Shown piece after piece: positions 31,826 through 41,083 of a DNA stretch of 64,000 nucleotides. Source of the DNA: Actinoplanes sandaracinus (lineage in GTDB: Bacteria > Actinomycetota > Actinomycetes > Mycobacteriales > Micromonosporaceae); NCBI RefSeq assembly GCF_030009775.1, contig NZ_JASCTH010000036.1, positions 1 through 64,000 of the forward strand, given 5' to 3'. Positions within the stretch are counted from its first letter, which is position 1. Each line of letters starts with the position of its first letter. The notes beneath the pieces are model-generated. The model was not told the origin of the DNA. It did not search any database and worked only from the letters and a program-made list of their open reading frames with translations. Position numbers and translations under genes: made by a program.

Positions 31826-32608
31826 TCAGCGCGGGCGGGTGGGCTGGGCGTCGACGACGACGGTTCCGTCGCGGAGCGTGAGGTCGTAGCTGATGATCAG
31901 GCGTGGTTCGCCGGACGGGTCGCGGGTCATCGCCGGGCCCGGCCACCAGGCGACGTACCGTCCGTTGGCGACCGAGCCCCGCACGGTCAGGCCGCCCGCG
32001 CGGACCGTCACCCCGGCGACCTCCGGTCCGACCGCGCCGTCGGTGACCGACGCGTCGTCGAAGTCGAGGATGGCCCCCTGCGTGAATTCCCGCCCGGCGA
32101 CGGTCTGTGCCGGCCCCGAACCGCCGGCCGCGCCGCTGGACACATCATCGACGTCGTCGTCTCCCGCAATGTTGTGCGCCAGGCAGGACCCGGACATGTC
32201 CGGGTTCTCGGTCCGGTAGAGCAGCATGGCGTACTCACCCCGCCGTTCGGCCAGCACCAGCCGTGCCCGGTCGCGGTCCAGATGCTCACCGGCGATGCGG
32301 TCCCGGCACTCGGGGCCGATCAGGGCGATCTCCGACTCGGTGAGCGGCTCCGGAACGGGCGTCCACGACGCGTACGCCCGCCCGCCCGCCGGCCCGTCCG
32401 GGAGAACGGTGACGGCGCCGGCCGCCGCGGCCACCGCCGCCGTCGCGACGATGATCGCCGTCCGCCGCCGTGGGCGGATCACCGTCGCCGGCGGCGTGGA
32501 CAAGATAGTCTCCAGCGTGGCCGCGGCGCGATCGTGCTGCTCAGGGGTCATGTGTCCGGCGGCGTCCAGGGAACGCAGCGCCGCGTCGACGTGGGTGTCG
32601 GTGTTCAC
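31826..32608 (-). CDS. Membrane protein paired with ECF sigma factor, probable anti-sigma role
   Basis: The product has 260 residues. The N-terminal 45 residues (VNTDTHVDAALRSLDAAG ... LETILSTP) form a helical cytoplasmic part. One transmembrane helix (about 50-70, TAIIVATAAVAAAAGAVTVL) and an exported C-terminal domain of about 180 residues follow. GTG 32606-32608 overlaps the sigma factor stop by GTGA, with GGAGG upstream. Position, overlap and topology suggest an anti-sigma factor, but no zinc-binding ZAS motif is present, so this is inferred from context. Confidence 0.7.
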   Translation of the reverse strand: MNTDTHVDAALRSLDAAGHMTPEQHDRAAATLETILSTPPATVIRPRRRTAIIVATAAVAAAAGAVTVLPDGPAGGRAYASWTPVPEPLTESEIALIGPECRDRIAGEHLDRDRARLVLAERRGEYAMLLYRTENPDMSGSCLAHNIAGDDDVDDVSSGAAGGSGPAQTVAGREFTQGAILDFDDASVTDGAVGPEVAGVTVRAGGLTVRGSVANGRYVAWWPGPAMTRDPSGEPRLIISYDLTLRDGTVVVDAQPTRPR

Positions 32609-33180
32609 GGCCGGGCCTCCATCCGGGTGGCGGGGTCGAATCCGAGATCGGTCAGGGTGCCCGCGGGCGAGCCCGGGCCGAGGTGGCGTCGCAGAGCGCG
32701 GCGGGCACGCAGCAGCCGCAGCCGGTACGACGTGGCGGTGACGCCCAGAACGCGTGCGGCCTGCCCCGAGTTCAGGCCGTCGAAGACGGTCAGCGCGATC
32801 GTCTCCTGTTCGGCCGGAGTCAGCGCCCGCCAGGCGGCGGCCAGGTCGAGACGCCAGGCGACGGCCTCGTCCTCGGCGGCCGCGACCGGTGCGACCGGGG
32901 TGACGTCGGCGAGCCGCACCGCGAGCGCGTCCTGCCGGCCGATGCCGCGCCGGGTGTTGAGCAGGCAGTTGCGGGTGATCCCGAAGAGCCACGCCCGGGC
33001 GTCGTCACTGTCTGCGGGTGCGCTGTCCAGGCGGCGCCAGGCCACCAGGAACGCGTCGGCGACGACGTCCTCGGCATGGCTCGGATGGACGCGGCGTTGC
33101 GCGAAGCGCAGCACGTCGGCGTAGGCGCCGGCGTAGAGCGCCCGGAAGCGGGTCTCCGGATCAGGCTTCAATGTCCTCAC
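32605..33180 (-). CDS. ECF RNA polymerase sigma factor
   Basis: The product has 191 residues. Region 2 is FRALYAGAYADVLRFAQRRV ... DVVADAFLVAWRRLD and region 4 is LTPAEQETIALTVFDGLNSG, QAARVLGVTATSYRLRLLRA. This is a group 4 sigma factor that would direct RNA polymerase to a small regulon in response to an outside signal passed by the overlapping membrane protein. The start is GTG 33178-33180. Unusually, the region 4 helix-turn-helix has SYRLRLLRAR in place of the common SRLxRAR. Confidence 0.9.
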   Translation of the reverse strand: MRTLKPDPETRFRALYAGAYADVLRFAQRRVHPSHAEDVVADAFLVAWRRLDSAPADSDDARAWLFGITRNCLLNTRRGIGRQDALAVRLADVTPVAPVAAAEDEAVAWRLDLAAAWRALTPAEQETIALTVFDGLNSGQAARVLGVTATSYRLRLLRARRALRRHLGPGSPAGTLTDLGFDPATRMEARP

Positions 33181-33342
33181 ACCAGATACCTGTCCGTCAC
33201 TCTCCCCAGTGTTTCAAGCCCGGCGCCATGTGTCCTGCCCACGGTAGGGGCCGGGCTTTCCGGCCAGCGGAGAGCAGGGATGGTGGCGGCGCGGGCACTC
33301 TCCGGGGCGGCGGATCGGTGATCTTGCTCGTACATTCGGTTC

Positions 33343-33876
33343 ATGAGCGTCGATGCGCAAGTGCGGGCATGGTTGCGGGACCGCGGCACCGAGACCGTGA
33401 AGCATCCGGGCGGCACCCTCTACGCCCATCTGTGCCGCGTCCAGCAGCGCCTGGCCGATCTCGGCCATGACAGCGACGTCCAGGTCGCCGCGCTGGCGCA
33501 CGCCGCCTACGGCACCGACGGGTTCGACCTGGCCCTGCTGTTCTGGCAGGAGCGCGACACCCTCCGCGGCCTGATCGGCGCGGGCGCCGAAGAGCTGGTC
33601 TATCTGTACGGCGCCTGCGACCGCGACCGGAGCTGGCCTACCCTGGCCGCCACCCACCAGATCACCGATCGCTTCACCGGGGCCGTCGTCCGGCTCACCG
33701 ACTGGCAGCTGACGCCGTTCGTGGATCTGTCGATCGTCAACGAACTGGACGTCCTCGAACAGGATCCGTCGCTGCTCGCCGCCCACCGCGCCTATTTCAC
33801 CGGCCTGTTCACCGCCTGGGAGCCGATCACCTCCCCGGCCGTCGCCACCGAGGCCGTGCGGCTGCTGAACTCGTGA
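33343..33876 (+). CDS. DUF6817-type (HD-like) protein
   Basis: The product has 177 residues. RGTETVKHPGGTLYAHLCRV, AALAHAAYGTDGFDLALL and ELVYLYGACDRDR show histidines and aspartates spaced as in HD-domain proteins; I recall this family as DUF6817. A metal-dependent phosphohydrolase role is possible but not shown. It sits between divergent operons, with no obvious partner. Confidence 0.7.
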   Translation: MSVDAQVRAWLRDRGTETVKHPGGTLYAHLCRVQQRLADLGHDSDVQVAALAHAAYGTDGFDLALLFWQERDTLRGLIGAGAEELVYLYGACDRDRSWPTLAATHQITDRFTGAVVRLTDWQLTPFVDLSIVNELDVLEQDPSLLAAHRAYFTGLFTAWEPITSPAVATEAVRLLNS

Positions 33877-33906
33877 CGGCCGGGCGGCGCTGCCGGCCGG
33901 CTCGCG

Positions 33907-35154
33907 TCAGCTCAGGACGATCGGCTCGAAGATCCTGGTGAAGTCCTTCTGCTCCTCGGCGGTGTCGAAGCCGACGTAGTAGTGCAGGCGTTCGTAGTCG
34001 GCGTCGCTCGGGAAGACGAGCGCGCTGTCGGCGACCCGCTCCATCGCTTCGCGGTCGTCGCCGGACAGCGTCGCGGCGTTCTTGCGGATCCGGTCCTGGG
34101 CGGCCGGAACCGGGCAGACGTAGTTGATGTAAGCGGCCAGAGCGGCGGCGTTGTCGACCTCGTAGAAGAAGTCGATCAGAGCGAGCGCGTCGACCGGGTT
34201 CGCCGCGGTGACCGGGATGGCGAAGTTGTCCGTCCAGATCGTGCCGCCCTCCTCCGGGATCACGAACTTGAGGTTCGTGCCGTCGGAGAGGTTCTTCTGG
34301 AAGATGTCGCCCGACCACGCCTGGGAGATCCAGATCTCGCCTTTGCCGAGGGCGTCGAGGTAGTCCTGCTCGTAGTAGTTGCGGACGATGCCGGCGTCCT
34401 TCTGCCGCTGCAGTTTCGCGGCGGCCTTGCGCCACTGTTGCTCTCCCGAGTCGGCGGGCTTGATGCCCGAGGCGAGCAGGCCGAAGTTCGCCAGCTCGGA
34501 AGGATCGGACATCATGCCGACCTTGCCCTTGAACTCCGGGTCCCACAGGTCGGCCAGCTTGGTGATCGGCCGTTTCACCTTCGCCGGGTCGTAGGCGATG
34601 CCGGTGATGCCCGACGCCCACGGCACGCTGAACACGTTCGCCGGGTCGAACGACTCCTCGGTGTACTTCTTCGCCGCGTTCGTGGTGAAGTTCGGCAGCT
34701 TGGCGTGGTCGAGCGGGGCGAGGAATCCGGCCGCGCGGAACTGGCCGAACTGGATCCCGTTGGTGATCACCATGAGGTCGAAGCCGATCGGCTCCTTCGC
34801 CGACAGTTGCGGCTGCACCTTGGCGAACCAGGGCCCCATCTCCTGGATGACCTCCTGGTAGTTCACCTGGATCCCGGTCTTCCTGGTGAACTCGGCCAGC
34901 TCCGGCTTCGACGGGTCCATGTAGAGCGGCCAGTTCGCGAAGTCGACCTTGCCGTTCTGGGTCCGGCCCTGCCAGAAGGTCGCCAGCTCGGAGGTCGCGG
35001 TGTCCTCCACCCGGCCCCTGCCCTCGACACCGCAGGCGGCCAGCGCCGCGCCGAGCGCGGACAGCCCGCCGATCCGCAGCGCGTCCCGGCGGCCCAGCCG
35101 CCGCTGGGTGATGCCACGGCGCAGGGTCGGATCAGTCGCGGTGCGGTGGATCAT
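33907..35154 (-). CDS. ABC-transporter substrate-binding lipoprotein, polyamine (PotD) type
   Basis: The product has 415 residues. A twin-arginine-like signal (GRRDALRIGGLSALGAALAA) ends in the lipobox LAAC, so the folded lipoprotein may be exported by Tat. The body (VDFANWPLYMDPSKPELAEF, FDLMVITNG, VPWASGITGIAYDP, GEIWISQAWSGDIFQKNL) matches spermidine/putrescine-binding proteins. No permease or ATPase gene lies within the window near it, so it works with a transporter encoded elsewhere or is an orphan. The downstream neighbours are the kinase and aldolase-aminotransferase genes on the same strand; the ligand may be their substrate, for example an amino-polyol. Confidence 0.88.
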   Translation of the reverse strand: MIHRTATDPTLRRGITQRRLGRRDALRIGGLSALGAALAACGVEGRGRVEDTATSELATFWQGRTQNGKVDFANWPLYMDPSKPELAEFTRKTGIQVNYQEVIQEMGPWFAKVQPQLSAKEPIGFDLMVITNGIQFGQFRAAGFLAPLDHAKLPNFTTNAAKKYTEESFDPANVFSVPWASGITGIAYDPAKVKRPITKLADLWDPEFKGKVGMMSDPSELANFGLLASGIKPADSGEQQWRKAAAKLQRQKDAGIVRNYYEQDYLDALGKGEIWISQAWSGDIFQKNLSDGTNLKFVIPEEGGTIWTDNFAIPVTAANPVDALALIDFFYEVDNAAALAAYINYVCPVPAAQDRIRKNAATLSGDDREAMERVADSALVFPSDADYERLHYYVGFDTAEEQKDFTRIFEPIVLS

Positions 35155-35377
35155 CAGACTCCGATCAGGTAGACCACCCCGCGCCGGTGGCGGCCGCGGG
35201 GCAGACGGGATCCCGATCATCACGGTAGGGAGTGCGGCGCTTCTTACCGATCGGTAACAAGGGTGGCTGTCGCCGGCCGGGTGAGGCGCGGCCGCGGCTC
35301 CAGGTTGATCGTGGCGGCCCGATCGGCCGATCGAGAAGAACCGGTCGGCCGGAGGGCGTCGGTCATCGGAGTGGTGC

Positions 35378-35415
35378 GGCCTGGAGCGATCGGTGGCGGC
35401 CGACCGCTCCAGGCC
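35378..35415 (-). terminator. Hairpin after the kinase operon
   Basis: An 11-bp inverted repeat (GGCCTGGAGCG, arms 35378-35388 and 35405-35415) lies 25 bases downstream of the kinase stop on the minus strand. It separates the kinase operon from the binding-protein gene. Confidence 0.6.
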
Positions 35416-35439
35416 GGTCGAAGGGCCGGCGGCGGCCGG

Positions 35440-37050
35440 TCAGGAGTCGGGCCGGTTGAGGCGGCGGTAGACCGGGGCCAGGCGCTTGTGCAGGTCTTGG
35501 TAGATGGCGTAGGACTCCACGTAGCGGGCGTGGTCGGGGCCCGGCGTGAAGACATGATCGTTGTGGGTCATGGCCGGGATGTCGGCGAACGAGATCATGC
35601 CGGCGCCGACCGCGCCGATCCAGCCGGCGCCCCGGGCGTTGACGGTCACCGGGTTGGCGTCGCGGCGGATCTCGACACCCAGGACGTCGGCGAAGATCTG
35701 GCACCAGGAGTCCGAGCGGGCGGCGCCGCCGGTGATGACCATCGACGAGACCGGTTCGCCGAGGAACTTGTCGACCGCCTGGGCCAGCCAGCGGGTGTTG
35801 AGGGCGACACCCTCGAAGACGGCCCGCAGCAGGTCGGAGCGGGTGGTCTCGAGGGAGATGTTCAGGAACGCGGCCCGCAGACTGCGGTCGTCGACAGGAG
35901 CACGCTCGCCGTAGAGCCACGGCGTGTAGAGGACGCCGTTCGCCCCCGCCGGGACCATCGGGATGATCTTGTCGAAGGCGTCGAAGATGGTGCCCTCGTC
36001 GCGGCTGACGTGGCCGGCGCTGACGAGCGGGTCGTCGAACTCCACGATCTTGTCGCGGAGCCAGGTCAGGTTGGCGCCGGCGGTCGCTTGCAGGGCCGTC
36101 ATCAGGTATCGGTCGGGGATGGCGCACGGGATCGAGGCGATGCCCGTCGTGATGTCGGTCTTCTTGCGCGGCACGTGCGCGGCGATCCACGACGACGTGC
36201 CCAGATAGAGGTGGGGCTCGTTGTCGGCGATGGTGCCGGCGCCGATCGCGGCGGCGGTGTTGTCGATCGCGCCGGCCACCACCCGCACCGAGCGGGGGAG
36301 ACCGAGGTGATCGGCAGCGTGGGGGGCCAGCGTGCCGATCACCTCGGTACAGGCGACGATCGGCGGAAACTTGTCCGCGTCGATCCCGCTGGCCGCGACG
36401 AGTGCGGGGGAGTACCGGATGGCGGGAGCCTTCCGGTTGTCGGTGACCCACGAGGTGAGGATCGAATCGACGGTCGCCACCGTGCGGCCGGTGAGCTTCA
36501 GATTGATCCAGTCGAGGACGTTCAGAAAGGTTTTGGTCTTTCTGTAGACGCCCGGCATGTCGTCCCGGATCAGCAGCATGTGGGCCGCGGGGTCCTTGCC
36601 GGTCACCGACGGCATCCCGCCGGTGAGGCGCAGCCAGCGGGCGATCTTCAGGATCGAGATGCCGTCCTTCGCCGGGAAGCCGCCGAACTGCCTGCGCAGA
36701 TGAGGCGCCCCGCGCATGTCCAGCCAGCTGATGCACCTGGTCAGCGGGCTGCCGTCGGCGTCGACGGCGATGGTGCCCTCGCCCTGTGTCGACGAGCAGA
36801 TCGTCGTCACCGCGCGCAGGTGATCGGGGAAGGCCCGGCCGAGGTCGGCGACGACCTCCGCCAGGGCGTCCCACCAGGCCACCGGATCCTGTTCGGCGCC
36901 GCCGCCGGGCAGCACGACCAGCGGGACCGGCCGCTCGGCCCAGCCGGTCACCGTGCCGTCGGCCGCGACGAGCGCGGCCTTCATCCCCGAGGTGCCGAGG
37001 TCGATCGCGAGCACCTGCGGCGGCACGGCCTGCCCTGGGACCGGGGCCAA
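35440..37050 (-). CDS. FGGY-family carbohydrate kinase
   Basis: The product has 536 residues. The N-terminal phosphate loop is LAIDLGTSGMKAAL. Sugar-kinase signatures follow (ITGGAARSDSW and the adenosine-binding region near the C-terminus; YLGTSSWIAAHVP; GVLYTPWLYGERAPVDD). FGGY kinases phosphorylate sugars or polyols such as xylulose, glycerol or erythritol with ATP. The start TTG 37048-37050 lies one base after the stop of the aldolase-aminotransferase gene with GAGGGGG six bases upstream; GTG starts lie slightly inside. The tight link suggests one pathway: kinase, then aldolase and aminotransferase acting on the phosphorylated compound. Confidence 0.9.
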   Translation of the reverse strand: MAPVPGQAVPPQVLAIDLGTSGMKAALVAADGTVTGWAERPVPLVVLPGGGAEQDPVAWWDALAEVVADLGRAFPDHLRAVTTICSSTQGEGTIAVDADGSPLTRCISWLDMRGAPHLRRQFGGFPAKDGISILKIARWLRLTGGMPSVTGKDPAAHMLLIRDDMPGVYRKTKTFLNVLDWINLKLTGRTVATVDSILTSWVTDNRKAPAIRYSPALVAASGIDADKFPPIVACTEVIGTLAPHAADHLGLPRSVRVVAGAIDNTAAAIGAGTIADNEPHLYLGTSSWIAAHVPRKKTDITTGIASIPCAIPDRYLMTALQATAGANLTWLRDKIVEFDDPLVSAGHVSRDEGTIFDAFDKIIPMVPAGANGVLYTPWLYGERAPVDDRSLRAAFLNISLETTRSDLLRAVFEGVALNTRWLAQAVDKFLGEPVSSMVITGGAARSDSWCQIFADVLGVEIRRDANPVTVNARGAGWIGAVGAGMISFADIPAMTHNDHVFTPGPDHARYVESYAIYQDLHKRLAPVYRRLNRPDS

Positions 37051-37051
37051 C

Positions 37052-39274
37052 TCAGACCCCCTCGACCTGCGCGAAGACCTGGTCGAACCGGGCGAGGGCG
37101 TCGTCGATGACGTCGTCGGTGTCGGCCATCGAGGTATACATCCGCGAGCCGGCGAGGGTGATGATGCCGTGGGCGGCATAGGCGGCGCCCATCTGCTCCA
37201 TCAGCTTCTTGCGGCCCTTGTTCTCCTTGAAGAGCTTGACCGGGTTGCGCATGTCGAGCATCAGCACGCCGCTGGACTCCAGGTGGACGATCGAGCCCTG
37301 GTTGTAGGCGACGTAGGGCAGGCCGTACTTGTCGATCAGCTTCTGCAGGCCGCGGGTGAGCCGGTCACCGGCCTTGCCGGCGATGACCGGCGCGTTGGTG
37401 CGGGCCATCTCCTGGATGGCGAAATAGCCGGCCGCGCAGGACAGCGGGTTGGCCGAGAGGGTGCCGCCGACCTGGATGTGCGCGCCGTGCTTGCCGTCGA
37501 GGCCGGAGCCGAACACCGCCATGACGTCGGCGCGGCCGCCGACCCCACCGGCCATCGGGTAACCGCCGGAGACGGCCTTGCCGAACACCGTCAGGTCGGG
37601 GGTGACGCCGAAGTAGCCGGCCGCGCCGCCCAGGCCGGTGCGGAAACCGGTCACCACCTCGTCGAAGATCAGCAGCGCGCCGAACTCGTCGCACAGCTTG
37701 CGGACGCTGGCGTTGAAGTCTTTCGGCACCGGGCGGGTGCCGGACTCCGGGCCGAGCGGCTCGACCACCACGGCGGCGGTGCCGCCGCGCAGCCGGTTCT
37801 CCATCAGCTTGCGCTTGAGCGCGCCCAGGTCGTGCGGGAACGCCTCGCGGGTGCGGCCGGTCGCGCCGAACGGGATGCCCTTGGCGTTCATCCGGTAGCT
37901 GCCGGGCACGCGAAGCCCATAGACCATGGTGTCGGACCAGCCGTGATAGGCGCCGCCGACCTTGATCACCATCTTCTTGCCGGTGTGGGCACGGGCGGCG
38001 CGCACCGCCGCCATGACCGCCTCGGTGCCCGAGCCCAGTGACCGGTACATCTCGATGTGCGGCATGTAACGGTTGATGATCTCGGCGAGTTTCAGCTCGT
38101 ACTCGTGGAAGAGGCCCGTCACCGGGCCGGACTCCTTGATCACCTCGGCGACGCGCTCGTTGACCGGGCCGTAGTTGCTGCCCAGGATCGTCGGGCCACC
38201 GGCCTGGAGGAAGTCGATGTAGACGTTGCCGTCGCGGTCGGTGAGGTAGGCGCCCTCGGCCTTGTCGACGGCCAGCGGGAACGGGTAGTTGAACGCCAGG
38301 TTGTGCTGGACCCCGCCGGGGATGAGCTTCTTCGCCCGCTCGGTGATCTCCTTGGACGCCGTGCACTTGGTGTCGAAGTAGTTGAGCACGTCGAGCAGCG
38401 CGTCATGGCGCAACCCGCGCAGCGGCTGGGCGACCAGGGCCTTGAGCCGGCGCAGGGTGTCGTCCACGTCGAGATATTCGCTGATCGAATAGCCGAGCTC
38501 GGCGGAAGTGGCGAACTCCTCCGGCGTCTCGACGGCGCTGCTGGTGGGCGGCTCCTCGTCGTCGGCCACCCGGATCGGCTCGACCGCCTCGGTGATCTGC
38601 GCCGCGATCCGTTTCTCGTCCTTGCGGAGCTTGCTGAACGCGATCTCACGGATCGTGTCGGGAATGGTGTAGACCTTGCCGGCCTCGCTGGTCAGCGCCA
38701 TCAGGTAGGCGATCGACACCTTCTCCAGCAGCGCCATGTTGAACACCGCCCGGCCGGGGTCGGTGCCGAGCGCCACCACGCCGTGGTTGGCGATGATGAA
38801 CGCGTTGTCGCCGCTCGCCACCTTCTTCTGCACGTTCTTCGCGAGGAAGCCGGTGCCGGACGGGGCGTAGTCGATGATCGCGACCTCTTTGCCGAGGAAG
38901 CGGACCTGCTCGTCGGTGAGCGCCGGGATCGGCTTGCGCAGGAACGCCAGCGCCGAGGCGTAGGGCTGGTGGGTGTGCACGATCGCGTTGACGTCGGGGC
39001 GCTCGCGATAGACGTTGGCGTGCATGCCGCACTCGATCGACGGGATCAGACCGCCGGCGCCGCCCGGGTCGGGGACGTGCTTGCCGTTGAAGTCGACGAT
39101 GCAGATGTCCTCGACGCGCATCTTGTCGTAGTCGTAGTTGCTGGGCGTCACGGCGTAGAGCTGGTGACCCGGGATGCGGACCGAGACGTTGCCCTCGGTC
39201 GCCTTCAGATAGCCGCGTTCGAGCATGGTCTGGCACATGTCGACGACGTGCTGGCGGGAGAGGCGGTATTTCAC
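37052..39274 (-). CDS. Fused class II aldolase and class III aminotransferase
   Basis: The product has 740 residues. The N-terminal part (about 1-230) is a class II aldolase/adducin domain with zinc ligands and catalytic acid visible: Glu81 (SIECGMH), His100 and His102 (IVHTHQPY), His164 (IIANHGVV). A linker with acidic and Ser/Thr residues leads to a class III PLP aminotransferase (about 315-735) like glutamate-1-semialdehyde aminomutase: SLGSGTEAVMAAVRAAR, LIFDEVVTGFR and the PLP lysine Lys566 in TVFGKAVSGGYP. A single chain could cleave a phosphorylated ketose and transaminate a product, or work in reverse. It lies first in the operon with the FGGY kinase and is divergent from the PucR regulator. 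Confidence 0.9.
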   Translation of the reverse strand: MKYRLSRQHVVDMCQTMLERGYLKATEGNVSVRIPGHQLYAVTPSNYDYDKMRVEDICIVDFNGKHVPDPGGAGGLIPSIECGMHANVYRERPDVNAIVHTHQPYASALAFLRKPIPALTDEQVRFLGKEVAIIDYAPSGTGFLAKNVQKKVASGDNAFIIANHGVVALGTDPGRAVFNMALLEKVSIAYLMALTSEAGKVYTIPDTIREIAFSKLRKDEKRIAAQITEAVEPIRVADDEEPPTSSAVETPEEFATSAELGYSISEYLDVDDTLRRLKALVAQPLRGLRHDALLDVLNYFDTKCTASKEITERAKKLIPGGVQHNLAFNYPFPLAVDKAEGAYLTDRDGNVYIDFLQAGGPTILGSNYGPVNERVAEVIKESGPVTGLFHEYELKLAEIINRYMPHIEMYRSLGSGTEAVMAAVRAARAHTGKKMVIKVGGAYHGWSDTMVYGLRVPGSYRMNAKGIPFGATGRTREAFPHDLGALKRKLMENRLRGGTAAVVVEPLGPESGTRPVPKDFNASVRKLCDEFGALLIFDEVVTGFRTGLGGAAGYFGVTPDLTVFGKAVSGGYPMAGGVGGRADVMAVFGSGLDGKHGAHIQVGGTLSANPLSCAAGYFAIQEMARTNAPVIAGKAGDRLTRGLQKLIDKYGLPYVAYNQGSIVHLESSGVLMLDMRNPVKLFKENKGRKKLMEQMGAAYAAHGIITLAGSRMYTSMADTDDVIDDALARFDQVFAQVEGV

Positions 39275-39417
39275 GGGCGGTCCTCAGATCGGTGGCCGAG
39301 CGACGAGAGTGGGGGTCCTACCTGAACCATCGTCGTCCCGACTCGGGGACGAAGCATCATCGGCGAACCAGCAAGAATCCGTGGCTCACTTATCACCGCG
39401 TGACAAAATCAGAGCCG

Positions 39418-40560
39418 ATGACTACGACGCCCTGGCGGCACCTGCCCGCCGACCTCGCCCTCGCCATGCGGCCCCGTCTCCCGGCGGCCGTTCAGGAGAT
39501 CGCGGCCGCTGTCCGGGAAAGCCCAGGGGCGGGAGCGGGGGAGAAGTTCGAGCGCGACGTGCGTACCGCCGTGCGGGTCGCTCTTGACCGGTTCCTCGAT
39601 CTGGCCGGGACCGGGGAACCCGCCCTGCCGCCGCGCATCCGCGAGGTCTTCGTGGCGCTCGGCGCGGCCGAGGCCCGCGAGAACCGCAGCCCGGAGACCC
39701 TGCTCGCGTTGTTGCGGGTCGCGTCGCGGCTGCTGCTGCGCACCGCCACGCAGGCGCTCGCCGAGCAGCGCCCGGTCAGCGTCGCCGAGGTCATCGACCT
39801 GTCCGACGCCGCCAGCGCGTTCATCGACGAACTCGCCACCGCCTTCACCGACGGCCTCGCCCGCCAGTTGCGGGAACAGGCCGGCGAAGGCGACCGGCGC
39901 CGCCGTCAGGTGGCCGACCTGCTGCTCAGCGGCGGCAGCTCGCCGGACGTGGTGCGGGAGACCGCCACCGGCATCGGCTGGCCGATCCTGGACATGATCG
40001 TGCCGGTTCTGCTGCCACCCGACCAGGCGCGCGACGCCCGCTTCCGGTTCGGCGCGGACGGGGTCGTCGCCGAACGCGGGCGCGACGCGGTGCTGCTGCT
40101 GCGTGCCGGGCCGCGCTCCGAGCGTGCCGTCCTCGCCGAGGCACTGGACGGCCGCGGCGCTGTCGTCGGGCCGGTGCTGACCTGGACCGAGGTGCCGCAG
40201 GCGGTCCGGCTCGCGGAACGCACCGCCGAATTCGTCACCCGCGGTCCCGAGCCGGTCTTCGTCGACGACCACTTCGCGGCGCTGGCGTTGCGCGGCGAGC
40301 CCGGTGCGCTGGCCGTCCTGACCGCCCGCCGGCTCGCGCCCCTGGCGGGGCTGCGTGAGAGCCAGCGCGAAGCCTTCCTGATCACCCTCGGCAGCTGGTT
40401 GCGGCATTGGGGATCACGTTCGGCCGTGGCCGCCGAGCTGTTCGTGCATCCGCAGACGGTCAGCTACCGCATCAACCGGCTGCGGGAGCTGCTCGGCGAC
40501 GACCTGGAGGACCCGCAGCGCCGGTTCGAGCTGCAGCTCGTTCTCGCTTACCGCAGCTGA
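39418..40560 (+). CDS. PucR-family transcriptional regulator
   Basis: The product has 380 residues. The N-terminal and middle regions carry a GGDEF-like sensing fold typical of PucR/CdaR regulators. The C-terminal helix-turn-helix is VAAELFVHPQTVSYRINRLR followed by ELLGDDLEDPQRRFELQLVL, the HTH_30 signature. The start ATG 39418 is chosen as the first after the divergent promoter region; upstream in-frame codons to 39292 lie within the leader. It probably controls the divergent aldolase-aminotransferase/kinase operon. Confidence 0.88.
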   Translation: MTTTPWRHLPADLALAMRPRLPAAVQEIAAAVRESPGAGAGEKFERDVRTAVRVALDRFLDLAGTGEPALPPRIREVFVALGAAEARENRSPETLLALLRVASRLLLRTATQALAEQRPVSVAEVIDLSDAASAFIDELATAFTDGLARQLREQAGEGDRRRRQVADLLLSGGSSPDVVRETATGIGWPILDMIVPVLLPPDQARDARFRFGADGVVAERGRDAVLLLRAGPRSERAVLAEALDGRGAVVGPVLTWTEVPQAVRLAERTAEFVTRGPEPVFVDDHFAALALRGEPGALAVLTARRLAPLAGLRESQREAFLITLGSWLRHWGSRSAVAAELFVHPQTVSYRINRLRELLGDDLEDPQRRFELQLVLAYRS

Positions 40561-40575
40561 CCGCGCTCAGCGGCA

Positions 40576-40599
40576 CGCGGGCCGGGCGGCCGGCCCGCG
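40576..40599 (+). terminator. Hairpin after the PucR gene
   Basis: A 10-bp inverted repeat (CGCGGGCCGG, arms 40576-40585 and 40590-40599) with a 4-base loop lies 15 bases after the stop. Confidence 0.65.
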
Positions 40600-40711
40600 C
40601 CGCACCGACGTGCCCGGGCGGCATGACAGAAGAGCCTCCGGGGGCCGTTGCGGCGCCGGTTGCCTAGATCTACTATGCATTGTTCTTCTAGGTATTGGAC
40701 GGAGGGCGCCC

Positions 40712-41083
40712 ATGCGGGTGACCAAGGATCTCGTGGCCGCCTCGGCCACGCCCATCGTGCTCGGCATTCTCGCCGAGGGCGAGTGTTACGGCTATGCCAT
40801 CCTGCGGCGCATCAGCGATCTGTCGGGCGGTGAGCTGGACTGGACGGAGGGCTTCCTCTATCCCCTGCTGCACCGGCTCGAGCGCCTCGGCCATGTCGAA
40901 TCGAGCTGGCAGACGGCCGCCGGCGAACGCCGGCGCAAGTACTACCGCATCACCCAGCAGGGCCTGGCCGAGCTGTCCGAGCAACACCGTCAGTGGGAGA
41001 CGGTCCTCGACGCGCTCAAACAGGTCTGGCCCAGCGTCGGCGACATCCGGCCGCTGACTATTCGCTTGGAGGGCAACGCGTGA
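40712..41083 (+). CDS. PadR-family transcriptional regulator
   Basis: The product has 123 residues. The PadR winged helix is IVLGILAEGECYGYAILRRI ... LYPLLHRLERLGHVESSWQT, followed by the dimer helix WETVLDALKQVW. ATG 40712 has GGAGGG six bases upstream. Its stop overlaps the next gene's start by GTGA. PadR regulators usually repress the linked membrane protein operon and themselves. The AT-richer stretch 40665-40695 should contain the promoter and operator. Confidence 0.92.
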   Translation: MRVTKDLVAASATPIVLGILAEGECYGYAILRRISDLSGGELDWTEGFLYPLLHRLERLGHVESSWQTAAGERRRKYYRITQQGLAELSEQHRQWETVLDALKQVWPSVGDIRPLTIRLEGNA

